From contig NZ_VLKR01000046.1 of the NCBI RefSeq assembly GCF_007830445.1, positions 1 through 39,487 of the forward strand: DNA of 39,487 nt. Reading direction: 5' to 3'. The DNA is from Sphingobacterium siyangense. GTDB lineage: Bacteria; Bacteroidota; Bacteroidia; Sphingobacteriales; Sphingobacteriaceae. The stretch's first letter is position 1, and every line of letters begins with the position of its first letter. Under the pieces are notes generated by a model. It did not search any database. It was not told where the DNA came from and was given only the letters and a program-made list of their open reading frames with translations. Made by a program: the position numbers and the translations under genes. Below, in pieces: positions 7,144-15,053 of the stretch.

Positions 7144-9162
7144 ATGAAAAAAGAACAGGATAAAGAGCAGCAGGTAAGCAGTTTGTTTATACGATATAAA
7201 ACTCAATTGGAAGACTCGTCTTATGTAAGCGTCGATTTTTTGGTTCTACTAGTGGATATCATTCGTCCCAAGCATACCAATCTGCTCTATAAGATCGATA
7301 TTCAATTTTTGCTGGACTATCTCCATGCCGCACCTGAGGAGCTGGAAAGCTTTCAGCTTTATTTAAAAAGAATTCTGGCTAGTAAAGATTTTGATCAATT
7401 GATTTCAGATACAGGAATTATCAGCTATGCGGATTTTTTTTACGAACTTAAAAAAAGGATCACTGAGCGATACTTACCTTTTCAGCCATCCAAGTCTACT
7501 TTGCAATATATATTAAATCAGGTTTTTTACAAACCTCGTGATGCTGATTGGATTGCTACGGTTTCGCAAGAGCAGGTCGATGAACTCTTTCGTTTATGCG
7601 GATTCGAAACAATTTATGATGATGAAACTGGTTTTGGAATGATCGAAATATTGTATGGGTTGGAACTGTTGGTTCAACGCATTACGGGGCGTGCAATGGA
7701 AACGGATGTAAATAAGATGGTACCTGAGTTTCAAAATTTTGATAGTCCATTTATAGCCATTATGCGGGAATTCACCGAATTGAATGATCGTATTTTGCAA
7801 TCGCATAATAAGTTTATCTCCTCGGATGATCTGACTTATAAACAAATTTTGGTACTTCATAAGCAATGCGAATCGTACATTGAAACTGCCTTCGATAATT
7901 CACATCGTTTCGGAATTTCCATAAAGGTTAATCAATCACTTTTGCGCATGCGGCAACAACTTGAAAGGATCCGAGAAATCTTGCTTTTTTTAGTGATTGA
8001 TCATCCGGAAGAAAAAAAGGAAAAGACGATTGCACTGGCAATGACCCTTATTGGATACAATTCCCGAAAAAGCAATATTCGCAAATTGGTAGGACAGAGT
8101 ACACAGCTTTTAGCGTACGAGATTACTCATCATACTGCACAGACTGGAGAACATTACATTACTTCAAGTCGGCAGGAATATTGGAAAATGTTCCGGTCTG
8201 CCTGCGGTGGCGGCCTCATTGTTGGCGTAATGTGTATCGTTAAATTATTGTTAGGTAAGGTTCACAGCAGTGAGTTTGGTCATGCATTTTTATATAGCCT
8301 GAATTATGCTATTGGCTTTACGTTAATTTATCTTTTTGGTGCTACCTTAGCCACCAAACAACCAGCAATGACTGCTTCCGCATTGGTCAACGCAATTGAG
8401 CAGGGGATTGCCGAACAGGCGACCAACAAACATCGATATTGGATATTTGCTGAATTATTTGCACGATTATTTCGGTCTCAGTTTATTGCTTTTGTCGGTA
8501 ATGTTTTGATGGCTTTTCCGATGAGTCTTTTTCTTGTTTGGGTGATTCAACAATTGTTTCAGGTCAATATTGCGAGTGGCAAGTGGTTGCATCTGGTCAA
8601 TGATCTCAATCCGATAAAAACACCCTTGGTTTTGCATGCCTCTATTGCAGGTGTTTTTTTATTTCTTTCCGGTATTATTGCCGGCAGTATTTCAAATCGG
8701 GATAAGCATAACTCTGTATACTATCGTATTCAGGAACACCCCATGTTGAAAAAGATATTTGGACAAGCAAAAACAAACAAAATAGCTTCGTTTTATGAAA
8801 AAAAATGGGCAGGAATCGTGTCTAACGTGTGGTTCGGGATCTTTATGGGGTCAACAGCTTCCATCGGACTTTTTTTAGGTTTAAATCTTGATATTAGGCA
8901 TATTACATTTGCTAGTGGAAATTTGGCCCTGGGCTTATTCGGTCATGGGATGGAGCTCTCTACCGACATATGGATTTGGGGCATTTTAGGGATTGGAATT
9001 ATAGGGTTTTTTAATTTTATGGTCAGCTTTTCGCTATCCTTGATGTTAGCCTTCCGCTCGCGAAATCTATCGTCGAAAGAATTGATTAAAATGGCAAAGG
9101 CTGTTTGGATCTATTTTAAAATAAATCCAAAGCTGTTTTTCTTCCCACCTCGAAAAGGTTAA
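7144..9162 (+). CDS. PF10136-family ('SpecificRecomb') integral membrane protein
   Basis: The 672-aa product has a soluble, helix-rich N-terminal half (about 1-345) and a C-terminal half with roughly six to seven membrane helices. Conserved-looking spots are YFFELKKRITER-like and YILNQVFYKPRDADWI segments, RSACGGGLIVGVMCIVK, and YLFGATLATKQPAMTAS in the first membrane pair. This layout matches the family annotated 'site-specific recombinase', after a neisserial gene. No tyrosine- or serine-recombinase active site is visible, and the membrane topology does not fit a DNA recombinase, so I regard that name as misleading. It stands alone on the plus strand. Confidence 0.75.
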   Translation: MKKEQDKEQQVSSLFIRYKTQLEDSSYVSVDFLVLLVDIIRPKHTNLLYKIDIQFLLDYLHAAPEELESFQLYLKRILASKDFDQLISDTGIISYADFFYELKKRITERYLPFQPSKSTLQYILNQVFYKPRDADWIATVSQEQVDELFRLCGFETIYDDETGFGMIEILYGLELLVQRITGRAMETDVNKMVPEFQNFDSPFIAIMREFTELNDRILQSHNKFISSDDLTYKQILVLHKQCESYIETAFDNSHRFGISIKVNQSLLRMRQQLERIREILLFLVIDHPEEKKEKTIALAMTLIGYNSRKSNIRKLVGQSTQLLAYEITHHTAQTGEHYITSSRQEYWKMFRSACGGGLIVGVMCIVKLLLGKVHSSEFGHAFLYSLNYAIGFTLIYLFGATLATKQPAMTASALVNAIEQGIAEQATNKHRYWIFAELFARLFRSQFIAFVGNVLMAFPMSLFLVWVIQQLFQVNIASGKWLHLVNDLNPIKTPLVLHASIAGVFLFLSGIIAGSISNRDKHNSVYYRIQEHPMLKKIFGQAKTNKIASFYEKKWAGIVSNVWFGIFMGSTASIGLFLGLNLDIRHITFASGNLALGLFGHGMELSTDIWIWGILGIGIIGFFNFMVSFSLSLMLAFRSRNLSSKELIKMAKAVWIYFKINPKLFFFPPRKG

Positions 9163-9261
9163 GGGGCTTAATATTATCGTTGACTGCAATGTTTCGATGC
9201 CGAGAGGTATGTGTCCCACGTAAATACTACACGTAAAGATTTCGTATCATTTTGCTATGAT

Positions 9262-9528
9262 CTAAACATTGATCTCACCAGAAAGGTCGGGTTTATCTTT
9301 GTCATCTTTTTCTTCCTGTTCAGCCTGTGCTTCCTCCTTGTTATGGGTGCGATCGTCTTTGAGACCAGACAGATTGGTGTTAGGGCCCTTTTCTTCTTCT
9401 TTGGAATCTTCCTCTTGTTGTGACTGGGACAAGTCTGGGCTTGGCTCACGTGGATCCGGATTTGGGATAGCAGTCATGAGAAGGGCCACCATGCTTAGTT
9501 TATTATTTATGTTTTTTGATCTGTTCAT
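9262..9528 (-). CDS. Small acidic low-complexity protein
   Basis: From the ATG at 9528 an 88-aa product opens with MNRSKNINNKLSMVALLMTA, a weak hydrophobic stretch. Then comes a run rich in Pro, Ser, Glu, Asp, Gln and Lys (PNPDPREPSPDLSQSQQEED and onward), with a repeated DLSG/NLSG near-motif. The tail is probably disordered. It lies 61 nt downstream of the lipid kinase on the same strand. I do not recognise the family. The strong charge bias and the kinase-downstream position make it more likely than the overlapping plus-strand readings. Confidence 0.5.
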   Translation of the reverse strand: MNRSKNINNKLSMVALLMTAIPNPDPREPSPDLSQSQQEEDSKEEEKGPNTNLSGLKDDRTHNKEEAQAEQEEKDDKDKPDLSGEINV

Positions 9529-9589
9529 TTTAACTCGTTTTTTAAAAGAGAACATTTTTCGAACCATTATCGTTGGCTGAAATCGTATC

Positions 9590-10498
9590 TTATTTATTGC
9601 CTGTGATAATTTCAACTATACCATCCAGTAAGGTAAGCTTCAATTGTTGGCCAAAGTAACTCTTGCGCTCATCATCGATGTGTATTTCTTTGCCTTCCCA
9701 TTCCATCGCCAATTGACTAGCCCGGATAGGTATTATTTTAAATTCGACGTTGGTTCCATTCAATAGTCCATCGATATAGCTTAAAAGTTCCTGACGTTGA
9801 TCGACAGTGACAATGATGATATCAAATTGTCCATCACCAGGATCAGCATCAGCAGCAAGCACTAGCCTCGGTCCGATGCTTGGTATATTCATGATCTCAA
9901 CCAGTATGCACTCTTTTTCATAGTTATTTCCAGCTACTGTAAGCCTTAGTGTGGTAGCGGGGAATGTTTCCACCAGCTTGCGGAGCTGTATTAGTGCAGT
10001 TTTGATTTCATCTTCCGCATTAAGATCTTCGGTGTTTTTTTTATCCATTTTTTTCATTAGTGTAGGAAATACCCCAAAACCGATAGATTCAATAAAATAT
10101 AGAGGTTTTCTTTCTAACCCTATGACCATCCCTACATCGAATTTTTTAAGTATAGCGCTTCTCCACAGACTAATAGCTTTTTCACAGTCTAGCGGAATAC
10201 CAAGAGAGATAGCAATATTGTTTGCAGTGCCTTGTGGTAATATGGCGATCGGCCTCTTAAATCTTAGCTTTTTTTCCAGTAGACCCATAATGGTCATTCT
10301 TATGGTGCCATCACCGCCGGCCAAGGCGATGATATCTGTCTGTGGGTCGATCTTTTTGACAGCATCTTTTTTTGTTACTACAGTGCAATTGTGGCCAAGA
10401 TCTTCAATCAATTGACATAGTTCGTCTTTATCTCCATTCGAGTCATCCCCAGCAGCAGGATTGTGAACTAACCTTATGTTTTTGCCATGTTCTTTCAT
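9590..10498 (-). CDS. Diacylglycerol/lipid kinase family protein (YegS/BmrU-like)
   Basis: From the ATG at 10498 the product has 302 residues. It begins MKEHGKNIRLVHNPAAGDD, which contains the NPxxG nucleotide-binding segment of the DAGK catalytic domain. The core IIALAGGDGTIRMTIMGL carries GGDGT, and AILPQGTANNIAISLGIPLD is the following family loop. Members phosphorylate diacylglycerol, sphingoid bases or related lipids with ATP. The exact substrate is unknown; sphingolipid-making Sphingobacteriaceae make a long-chain base possible. It is divergent from surE, with 51 bp between the starts. Confidence 0.85.
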   Translation of the reverse strand: MKEHGKNIRLVHNPAAGDDSNGDKDELCQLIEDLGHNCTVVTKKDAVKKIDPQTDIIALAGGDGTIRMTIMGLLEKKLRFKRPIAILPQGTANNIAISLGIPLDCEKAISLWRSAILKKFDVGMVIGLERKPLYFIESIGFGVFPTLMKKMDKKNTEDLNAEDEIKTALIQLRKLVETFPATTLRLTVAGNNYEKECILVEIMNIPSIGPRLVLAADADPGDGQFDIIIVTVDQRQELLSYIDGLLNGTNVEFKIIPIRASQLAMEWEGKEIHIDDERKSYFGQQLKLTLLDGIVEIITGNK

Positions 10499-10549
10499 AA
10501 CAGCAGAACAAAGCATGCTTGAGATTGGTTTTCATAGAAAAGGACAGCT

Positions 10550-11284
10550 ATGAATATACTTATCACCAATGACGATGGTATCTATTCACCGGGGATTGCG
10601 GCACTGGCACAGACGGCGAGAGAGTTTGGAACGGTAAAGATTGTGGCACCCGATGTTGAGCAGTCGTCAATGGGTCACGCTATAACGCATTCCCGGCCCT
10701 TAAGCTATCGGCGTGCGCCTGTTACTTTTGCAGATATTGATGCCTTTAGGGTCAATGGAACGCCGGCAGATTGTGTGGCCTTGGGTTTACATATGTTTCC
10801 AGATACGCAGGTTGTGCTTTCAGGTATTAATATGGGACCAAACCTAGGCAATTCAATGTGGCACTCAGGAACATTGGCTGCGGCGAAGCAGGCCACATTG
10901 CTCGGGATTACTGGTATTGCATTGAGTACACCTGTTGGAAAGACAGAACCTGATTTTGAAGGGCTATCTCGGTGGACAATCGAGGTGCTCAAGATATTGC
11001 TGAAAAATAAGGGCCCTGCTCTTTATAATGTGAATTTTCCGCCTAAACCTCAAGGGCTTTCCTGGACAAGACAATCAGTACGTTTATATGATGGCCGTGT
11101 GGTGCCTGGAGAGGATCCTATGGGAAGGAAAAACTATTGGATCACAGTGGTACCATTAGAACCTGCTGAAAAGGGTACTGATCGCTGGGCAGTAGAACAC
11201 AATTTGGTTTCTATTACCCCCTTACGTCTTGACCTAACTGCACATGATGAACTTGCGGCCAGGCAGACAAGCGAACATAAATAA
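10550..11284 (+). CDS. surE: 5'/3'-nucleotidase SurE
   Basis: The 244-aa product has the SurE signature from the first residues: ITNDDG with the metal aspartates D8 and D9, VEQSSMGHAIT with the metal serine near S39, and LSGINMGPNLGNSMWHSGT carrying the metal asparagine. SurE is a divalent-metal phosphatase that removes phosphate from nucleoside 5'- or 3'-monophosphates. Length is typical. The aldo/keto reductase gene starts 24 nt downstream on the same strand, so a two-gene operon is likely. Confidence 0.93.
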   Translation: MNILITNDDGIYSPGIAALAQTAREFGTVKIVAPDVEQSSMGHAITHSRPLSYRRAPVTFADIDAFRVNGTPADCVALGLHMFPDTQVVLSGINMGPNLGNSMWHSGTLAAAKQATLLGITGIALSTPVGKTEPDFEGLSRWTIEVLKILLKNKGPALYNVNFPPKPQGLSWTRQSVRLYDGRVVPGEDPMGRKNYWITVVPLEPAEKGTDRWAVEHNLVSITPLRLDLTAHDELAARQTSEHK

Positions 11285-11308
11285 TAGCGAGTAATAAAAT
11301 ACTATAAG

Positions 11309-12337
11309 ATGGTAACAACCGAAAATTTAATACAAAAGAAAAGATTCCGTCCCGCCAACAAAGCTGGATTTGGCGGAGTGGCATTGGGAAATGGATTTCA
11401 GCACAACTCAGATGTCGAATGCTTAAAGGCAGTCGAAGCCGCCTGGAATGCAGGGATACGATTGTTTGACACCTCGCCATGGTATGGTTTGGGTATCAGC
11501 GAACGTAGGATGGGCTTATTTTTAAAAGATCAGCCTCGAGAAAGTTTTACGCTATCAACAAAAGTAGGCCGATTAATGTTGCCACGGGAGGATTTTAAAA
11601 TGGAGCAATTGTTATGGAAAGGAAAATTAAATTTTGCTTACCAATATGATTATAGCGCTTCAGGAGTGAGAAGAAGTATCGAAGATAGTCTACAGCGCTT
11701 GGGATTATCTTCCATTGATATGGTATTTATTCATGATCTTTCACCTGACAATGGAGATATGAAAGACAGCTATACACATTATTTTGAGCAAGCTATTCAC
11801 GGAGCAATGCCCGAATTGACTAAGATGAGAGAAGAAGGTGTTATTAAAGGTTGGGGACTGGGAGTTAATACCATTGCGCCTATCTTACAGACATTGGAAG
11901 TTGCTGATCCAGATATTTTTCTCTCAGCCTGCCAGTATTCATTGATTAAACATGACGATGAACTGAATCAGATTTTCCCGAAAGTTGCTGAAAGAGATAT
12001 TTCCATTATTGTAGGAGCGCCATTATGTGCTGGATTTTTATCGGGTAAAGATCGTTATCTCTATGATGGGAAGTTTCCTGCCGGTGTTAAAGAAAAGCTA
12101 AATGCTTTGCAACAGGTCGCGAAAAATCACGCTGTAGATCTTCGTACAGCAGCATTGCAATTTGCAGCCGCTCCCGACGCAGTGTCTGGTGTTATACCCG
12201 GAGCACATACCGCTGAACAGGCCGTGCAAAATGCACATTCCTTTGAGGCAAAGATTCCCGCCGACTTTTGGAAAGAGTTGAAACATGATAAACTTATTGA
12301 AGAACACGCACCGGTACCCAATATCCAACATAACTGA
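11309..12337 (+). CDS. Aldo/keto reductase (pyridoxal 4-dehydrogenase / D-threo-aldose dehydrogenase type)
   Basis: The 342-aa product is an AKR TIM barrel. The catalytic tetrad is visible: D54 and Y59 in RLFDTSPWYGLGISERRMG, K85 in LSTKVGR, and the histidine in DMVFIHDLSPD. The tail ALQFAAAPDAVSGVIPGAHT matches the NAD(P)-phosphate-binding end of the family. The GFGGVALGN opening and DTSPWYG motif point to the L-fucose/pyridoxal dehydrogenase branch rather than xylose-reductase types. Substrate is open. It probably shares a transcript with surE and is followed by a clear terminator at 12345. Confidence 0.85.
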   Translation: MVTTENLIQKKRFRPANKAGFGGVALGNGFQHNSDVECLKAVEAAWNAGIRLFDTSPWYGLGISERRMGLFLKDQPRESFTLSTKVGRLMLPREDFKMEQLLWKGKLNFAYQYDYSASGVRRSIEDSLQRLGLSSIDMVFIHDLSPDNGDMKDSYTHYFEQAIHGAMPELTKMREEGVIKGWGLGVNTIAPILQTLEVADPDIFLSACQYSLIKHDDELNQIFPKVAERDISIIVGAPLCAGFLSGKDRYLYDGKFPAGVKEKLNALQQVAKNHAVDLRTAALQFAAAPDAVSGVIPGAHTAEQAVQNAHSFEAKIPADFWKELKHDKLIEEHAPVPNIQHN

Positions 12338-12344
12338 TAAGACT

Positions 12345-12370
12345 AAGGGTGTGAATAGCGCACCCTTTTC
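12345..12370 (+). terminator. Rho-independent terminator after the aldo/keto reductase gene
   Basis: AAGGGTG (12345-12351) pairs with CACCCTT (12361-12367) across a 9-nt loop, running into a short T stretch. It lies 8 bases after the stop codon. Confidence 0.75.
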
Positions 12371-12429
12371 TGTTGAATAAAGCATCTCAGCGACAACTAA
12401 TGCTCGCTGAAATATTTGTTTATTCTCTA

Positions 12430-13626
12430 TTATTGAACAACGTTAGTTAAATCTATGGGGATCATCAGGTTAAACGTAATTTTATTGTCTTTTAAATTTA
12501 CGACTATCTTTCCTTTATGAATTTTAACTATTTCACTCACAATAAATAATCCTAATCCGAGTCCATTACTATTGACTCCTTTTACGAAAGGCTTAAATAG
12601 ATCTTTAAGATCTGAATATTGCGGATAGGTGACCTCATTTGTAACACTAAAAACAAAATTTTCTTTTTTAATGCATGCATTTATTTCGATATTTTGATGA
12701 GGATTACCATGTTTTATAGCATTTCCAATTAAATTAGCGAAAGCCCGCCCCATTTTCTGATGATCACAAGGTACATCAACCGGAAGGTCGATGTTGACGA
12801 TTAACGTTCTATTATGTAATACTTCAAATTCCGATAAGATTTGCTTTATCAATGAATCCATACGGTAATGATCATTAATTCTAATTAGTCTGCCTTGAAG
12901 ACGGATCGTACTGAAATCTAAAATATCATCTATCACTCCTTTCACCCGTAATGAAGCCTCTTCTATTTTCTTTATTAATTTTTTTTGACTTTCATCTTTA
13001 ATGTTTGCGCCAAGATATTGCGAAATCACTTTTAAGATGCTGACAGGATTATTTAAGTCATGGGCCAAGGACGATAAAACCAGTTCTCTGTTTTTGGAAT
13101 ACCTAAGTTCCTGTTCTAATTTTCTTCTCGTATTTCTACGTTCAATGACAGTTTTAAAATCTATTGCAATCAAATCACTGCAAACAGGGAGCAACGTCTC
13201 CAATTTAATTGGGTCGAAGTGTACGGGTTCCGCATTCATGAAACTCAAGTGTCCAACAATAGAATTATTTTTGTTAATAATTGGATAAGAGATATAGCTT
13301 TTTAAACCGAATTCATGAAGAACTTGTGTCCATTCGTCGACAGAACATTGCTCGCTATCGTCAATGTAAATAGGTGAGAAACCTTTCCTTATTTCCTGAT
13401 ATATTTTAACGTAGTTTTCACTGTTTTTATTGACGATCTTCTGAGAGTGATAGTCATAAACGCACCAATTCCCCCATTTACGGCCAATTTTCCTACGTAT
13501 CATGCCATACCTCATTTTCGTGTGGCCACATAAAGCCTCCAAAATTCTTTGACAGGAGTCGAAGTCGCTCTTCTTCGTATACCTATCGTACCATTGATTT
13601 TGATTTAATTGGTTTGGGATTGTCAT
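12430..13626 (-). CDS. Cytosolic GAF-domain sensor histidine kinase
   Basis: The 398-aa product has no membrane helices. An N-terminal GAF domain (about 20-165) is followed by a coiled linker and a HisKA domain with LSSLAHDLNNPVSILK (phosphoacceptor His near residue 190). An ATPase domain follows with N-box NLIGNAIKHG and G-box GLGLGLFIVSEIVKIHKGKI. It should sense a cytosolic signal and pass phosphate to an unknown response regulator; none is adjacent. It is a clear paralog of the kinase at 35.6-36.8 kb, with matching segments such as ELRYSKNRE/ELQYSERRD and DDILDFS/DNMLDFA. Confidence 0.88.
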   Translation of the reverse strand: MTIPNQLNQNQWYDRYTKKSDFDSCQRILEALCGHTKMRYGMIRRKIGRKWGNWCVYDYHSQKIVNKNSENYVKIYQEIRKGFSPIYIDDSEQCSVDEWTQVLHEFGLKSYISYPIINKNNSIVGHLSFMNAEPVHFDPIKLETLLPVCSDLIAIDFKTVIERRNTRRKLEQELRYSKNRELVLSSLAHDLNNPVSILKVISQYLGANIKDESQKKLIKKIEEASLRVKGVIDDILDFSTIRLQGRLIRINDHYRMDSLIKQILSEFEVLHNRTLIVNIDLPVDVPCDHQKMGRAFANLIGNAIKHGNPHQNIEINACIKKENFVFSVTNEVTYPQYSDLKDLFKPFVKGVNSNGLGLGLFIVSEIVKIHKGKIVVNLKDNKITFNLMIPIDLTNVVQ

Positions 13627-13664
13627 TTTTATTGCCGGTCTATTTGTTTACGAATAGCTTTGAC

Positions 13665-13844
13665 TTATTGTTGAGGTTGGTGAACTTTAGAAGTACTAAT
13701 ACCCTTTATTGCGCGAAATATAAATGCTATAGCTGCAATAATTAAAAGAATATGAATAAAATCTTCTGTTATGAATCCGCCCACAAAAGTAACTGCCCAA
13801 ACAATCATTACGCTAATAGCTACCGAATATAATAGGTCTTCCAT
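13665..13844 (-). CDS. Small two-helix membrane protein, lmo0937-like
   Basis: The minus strand encodes 59 residues from an ATG at 13844 to a TAA at 13665. MEDLLYSVAISVMIVWAVTF forms the first membrane helix, followed by a glycine turn. IHILLIIAAIAFIFRAIKG forms the second, followed by a short polar tail rich in Gln. This matches from memory the lmo0937-type small membrane proteins (MxxLLYTIAVILxxxWxxGF...HxLLVIAxIAxxLRxIRG), often linked with envelope stress. It lies 38 nt upstream of the GAF kinase on the same strand. Confidence 0.72.
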   Translation of the reverse strand: MEDLLYSVAISVMIVWAVTFVGGFITEDFIHILLIIAAIAFIFRAIKGISTSKVHQPQQ

Positions 13845-13892
13845 ATAATATTATTCTTTATTGAAGAACAATATCTATATAGAATCGTTTCG

Positions 13893-13900
13893 TAATTTTG
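13893..13900 (+). promoter_or_regulatory. Candidate -7 element upstream of the AraC/Tet leader
   Basis: TAATTTTG matches TAnnTTTG on the plus strand. Transcription from here would run through the hairpin at 13925-13958 before reaching the AraC gene. No good -33 box is seen. Confidence 0.3.
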
Positions 13901-13924
13901 TAACTTGATAAGAAAACTTACAAA

Positions 13925-13976
13925 AAAAAGCCGTTTTACATTAATATTGCGGCTTTTTCTTCAATTTCTACGGCTT
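13925..13976 (+). promoter_or_regulatory. Terminator-like hairpin with an alternative pairing (possible attenuator)
   Basis: AAAAAGCCG (13925-13933) pairs perfectly with CGGCTTTTT (13950-13958), giving a GC-core stem ending in five T's: an intrinsic terminator shape on the plus strand. The left arm AAGCCGT (13928-13934) can instead pair with a second copy, ACGGCTT (13970-13976), which would break the terminator. No plus-strand gene ends upstream, so the hairpin sits in the leader of the AraC gene rather than behind a gene. It could also serve either strand as an orphan terminator. Confidence 0.4.
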
Positions 13977-14056
13977 AGGACGTTGATTCCCTTAGGAAAA
14001 TGGTAAAAGTGATGAAAAATACATGTTATGCTGTTTTTTTTTAACGACATTTGAAC

Positions 14057-14929
14057 ATGGCTCTATTAATAACTTTGGATAATGTCTATCAATTGTATAA
14101 TCTTGACCTTTCAAAAAAGACGGAAGGCATAGTTATTCTTAGTCAACGACATGGCCCTGGGAAGAAGTATACAAGTCATAGCCGCATATTTGATGGTTTA
14201 TTATTAGGTTTTATGGTACAGGGATCTATGAAATCTCAAATCCATTTCTTAGAATATGAAGTAAACAAAGGGGATATTGCTATTTTGCAGCCACAAGTGA
14301 TGATCGACACAAAATCATTGAGTGAAGATGCTGAAATTATAACAATCGGTCTTTCATTGGATTTCATTACAGAATTTCCTGTTCTACGGGAGTTTGTAAT
14401 GAACAATCAAATAAGATGGCAGCCAATTATTAGACTCCAATCGGAAGAAATTAAACTCCAAAATGAATTATTGACCCTTATACAAAACTTCTACCATAAA
14501 AAAGCAAGTCCCAATAAGACACAAATGCTACGGCATCTCGTCATGGTGCTAGTTAGTATGATTTCTGAAGTCTATTCTAAATTACCAAATAACAAAAATT
14601 TGGTGAAAAGCCGTACGCATGAGATTATCGATGAATTTTATCTGCTTGTTTCAACGTATGCCGGGCAAAAAAGAAGTGTTGTATTTTACGCTGAAAAACT
14701 ACATTTAACACCTCAATATCTTTCAACTTTCCTCAAACAGAAAACTGGAAGATCTGCATTACAATGGATTGATCATATCACAATTCTACATGCTAAAACA
14801 TTATTAAAATCTTCTAATTTATCAATCAAAGAAATTAGTAATGAACTTCATTTTGAAGAAACAAGCGTCTTTTGCAGATACTTCAAACGAATTGTTGGTT
14901 TGTCACCAACAACTTATCGAAATGTGTGA
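14057..14929 (+). CDS. AraC-family transcriptional regulator
   Basis: From the ATG at 14057 the product has 290 residues. The N-terminal part (about 1-170) is a cupin-like sensing domain with a GDIAILQPQ strand pair. The C-terminal 100 residues hold two AraC helix-turn-helices: AEKLHLTPQYLSTFLKQKTG, and then IKEISNELHFEETSVFCRYF followed by KRIVGLSPTTYR. It lies 124 bp upstream of the broken Tet-type efflux gene on the same strand and is its natural candidate regulator. The effector is unknown. Confidence 0.87.
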   Translation: MALLITLDNVYQLYNLDLSKKTEGIVILSQRHGPGKKYTSHSRIFDGLLLGFMVQGSMKSQIHFLEYEVNKGDIAILQPQVMIDTKSLSEDAEIITIGLSLDFITEFPVLREFVMNNQIRWQPIIRLQSEEIKLQNELLTLIQNFYHKKASPNKTQMLRHLVMVLVSMISEVYSKLPNNKNLVKSRTHEIIDEFYLLVSTYAGQKRSVVFYAEKLHLTPQYLSTFLKQKTGRSALQWIDHITILHAKTLLKSSNLSIKEISNELHFEETSVFCRYFKRIVGLSPTTYRNV

Positions 14930-15053
14930 TAGATGGTATTCGTTTAACTATCGAAGGCATTTACAGATTTTCAAGTAGAATTAGCTTTCAAATGGTACGT
15001 AAACACCATTAAATTGTCAATAGCTCCTTTTCCCGTCTGTTTAATTTTACGGC

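Noticed and set aside
7144..9162. True DNA site-specific recombinase
   Set aside because: Family name only; multiple membrane helices and no visible recombinase active site.
9269..9580. Plus-strand 103-aa frame rich in Ser and Leu
   Set aside because: It is antisense to the acidic protein and the kinase tail; its composition is what a Glu/Lys-rich gene gives on the other strand.
9951..10415. Plus-strand 154-aa frame
   Set aside because: Antisense shadow of the lipid kinase, whose motifs are clear.
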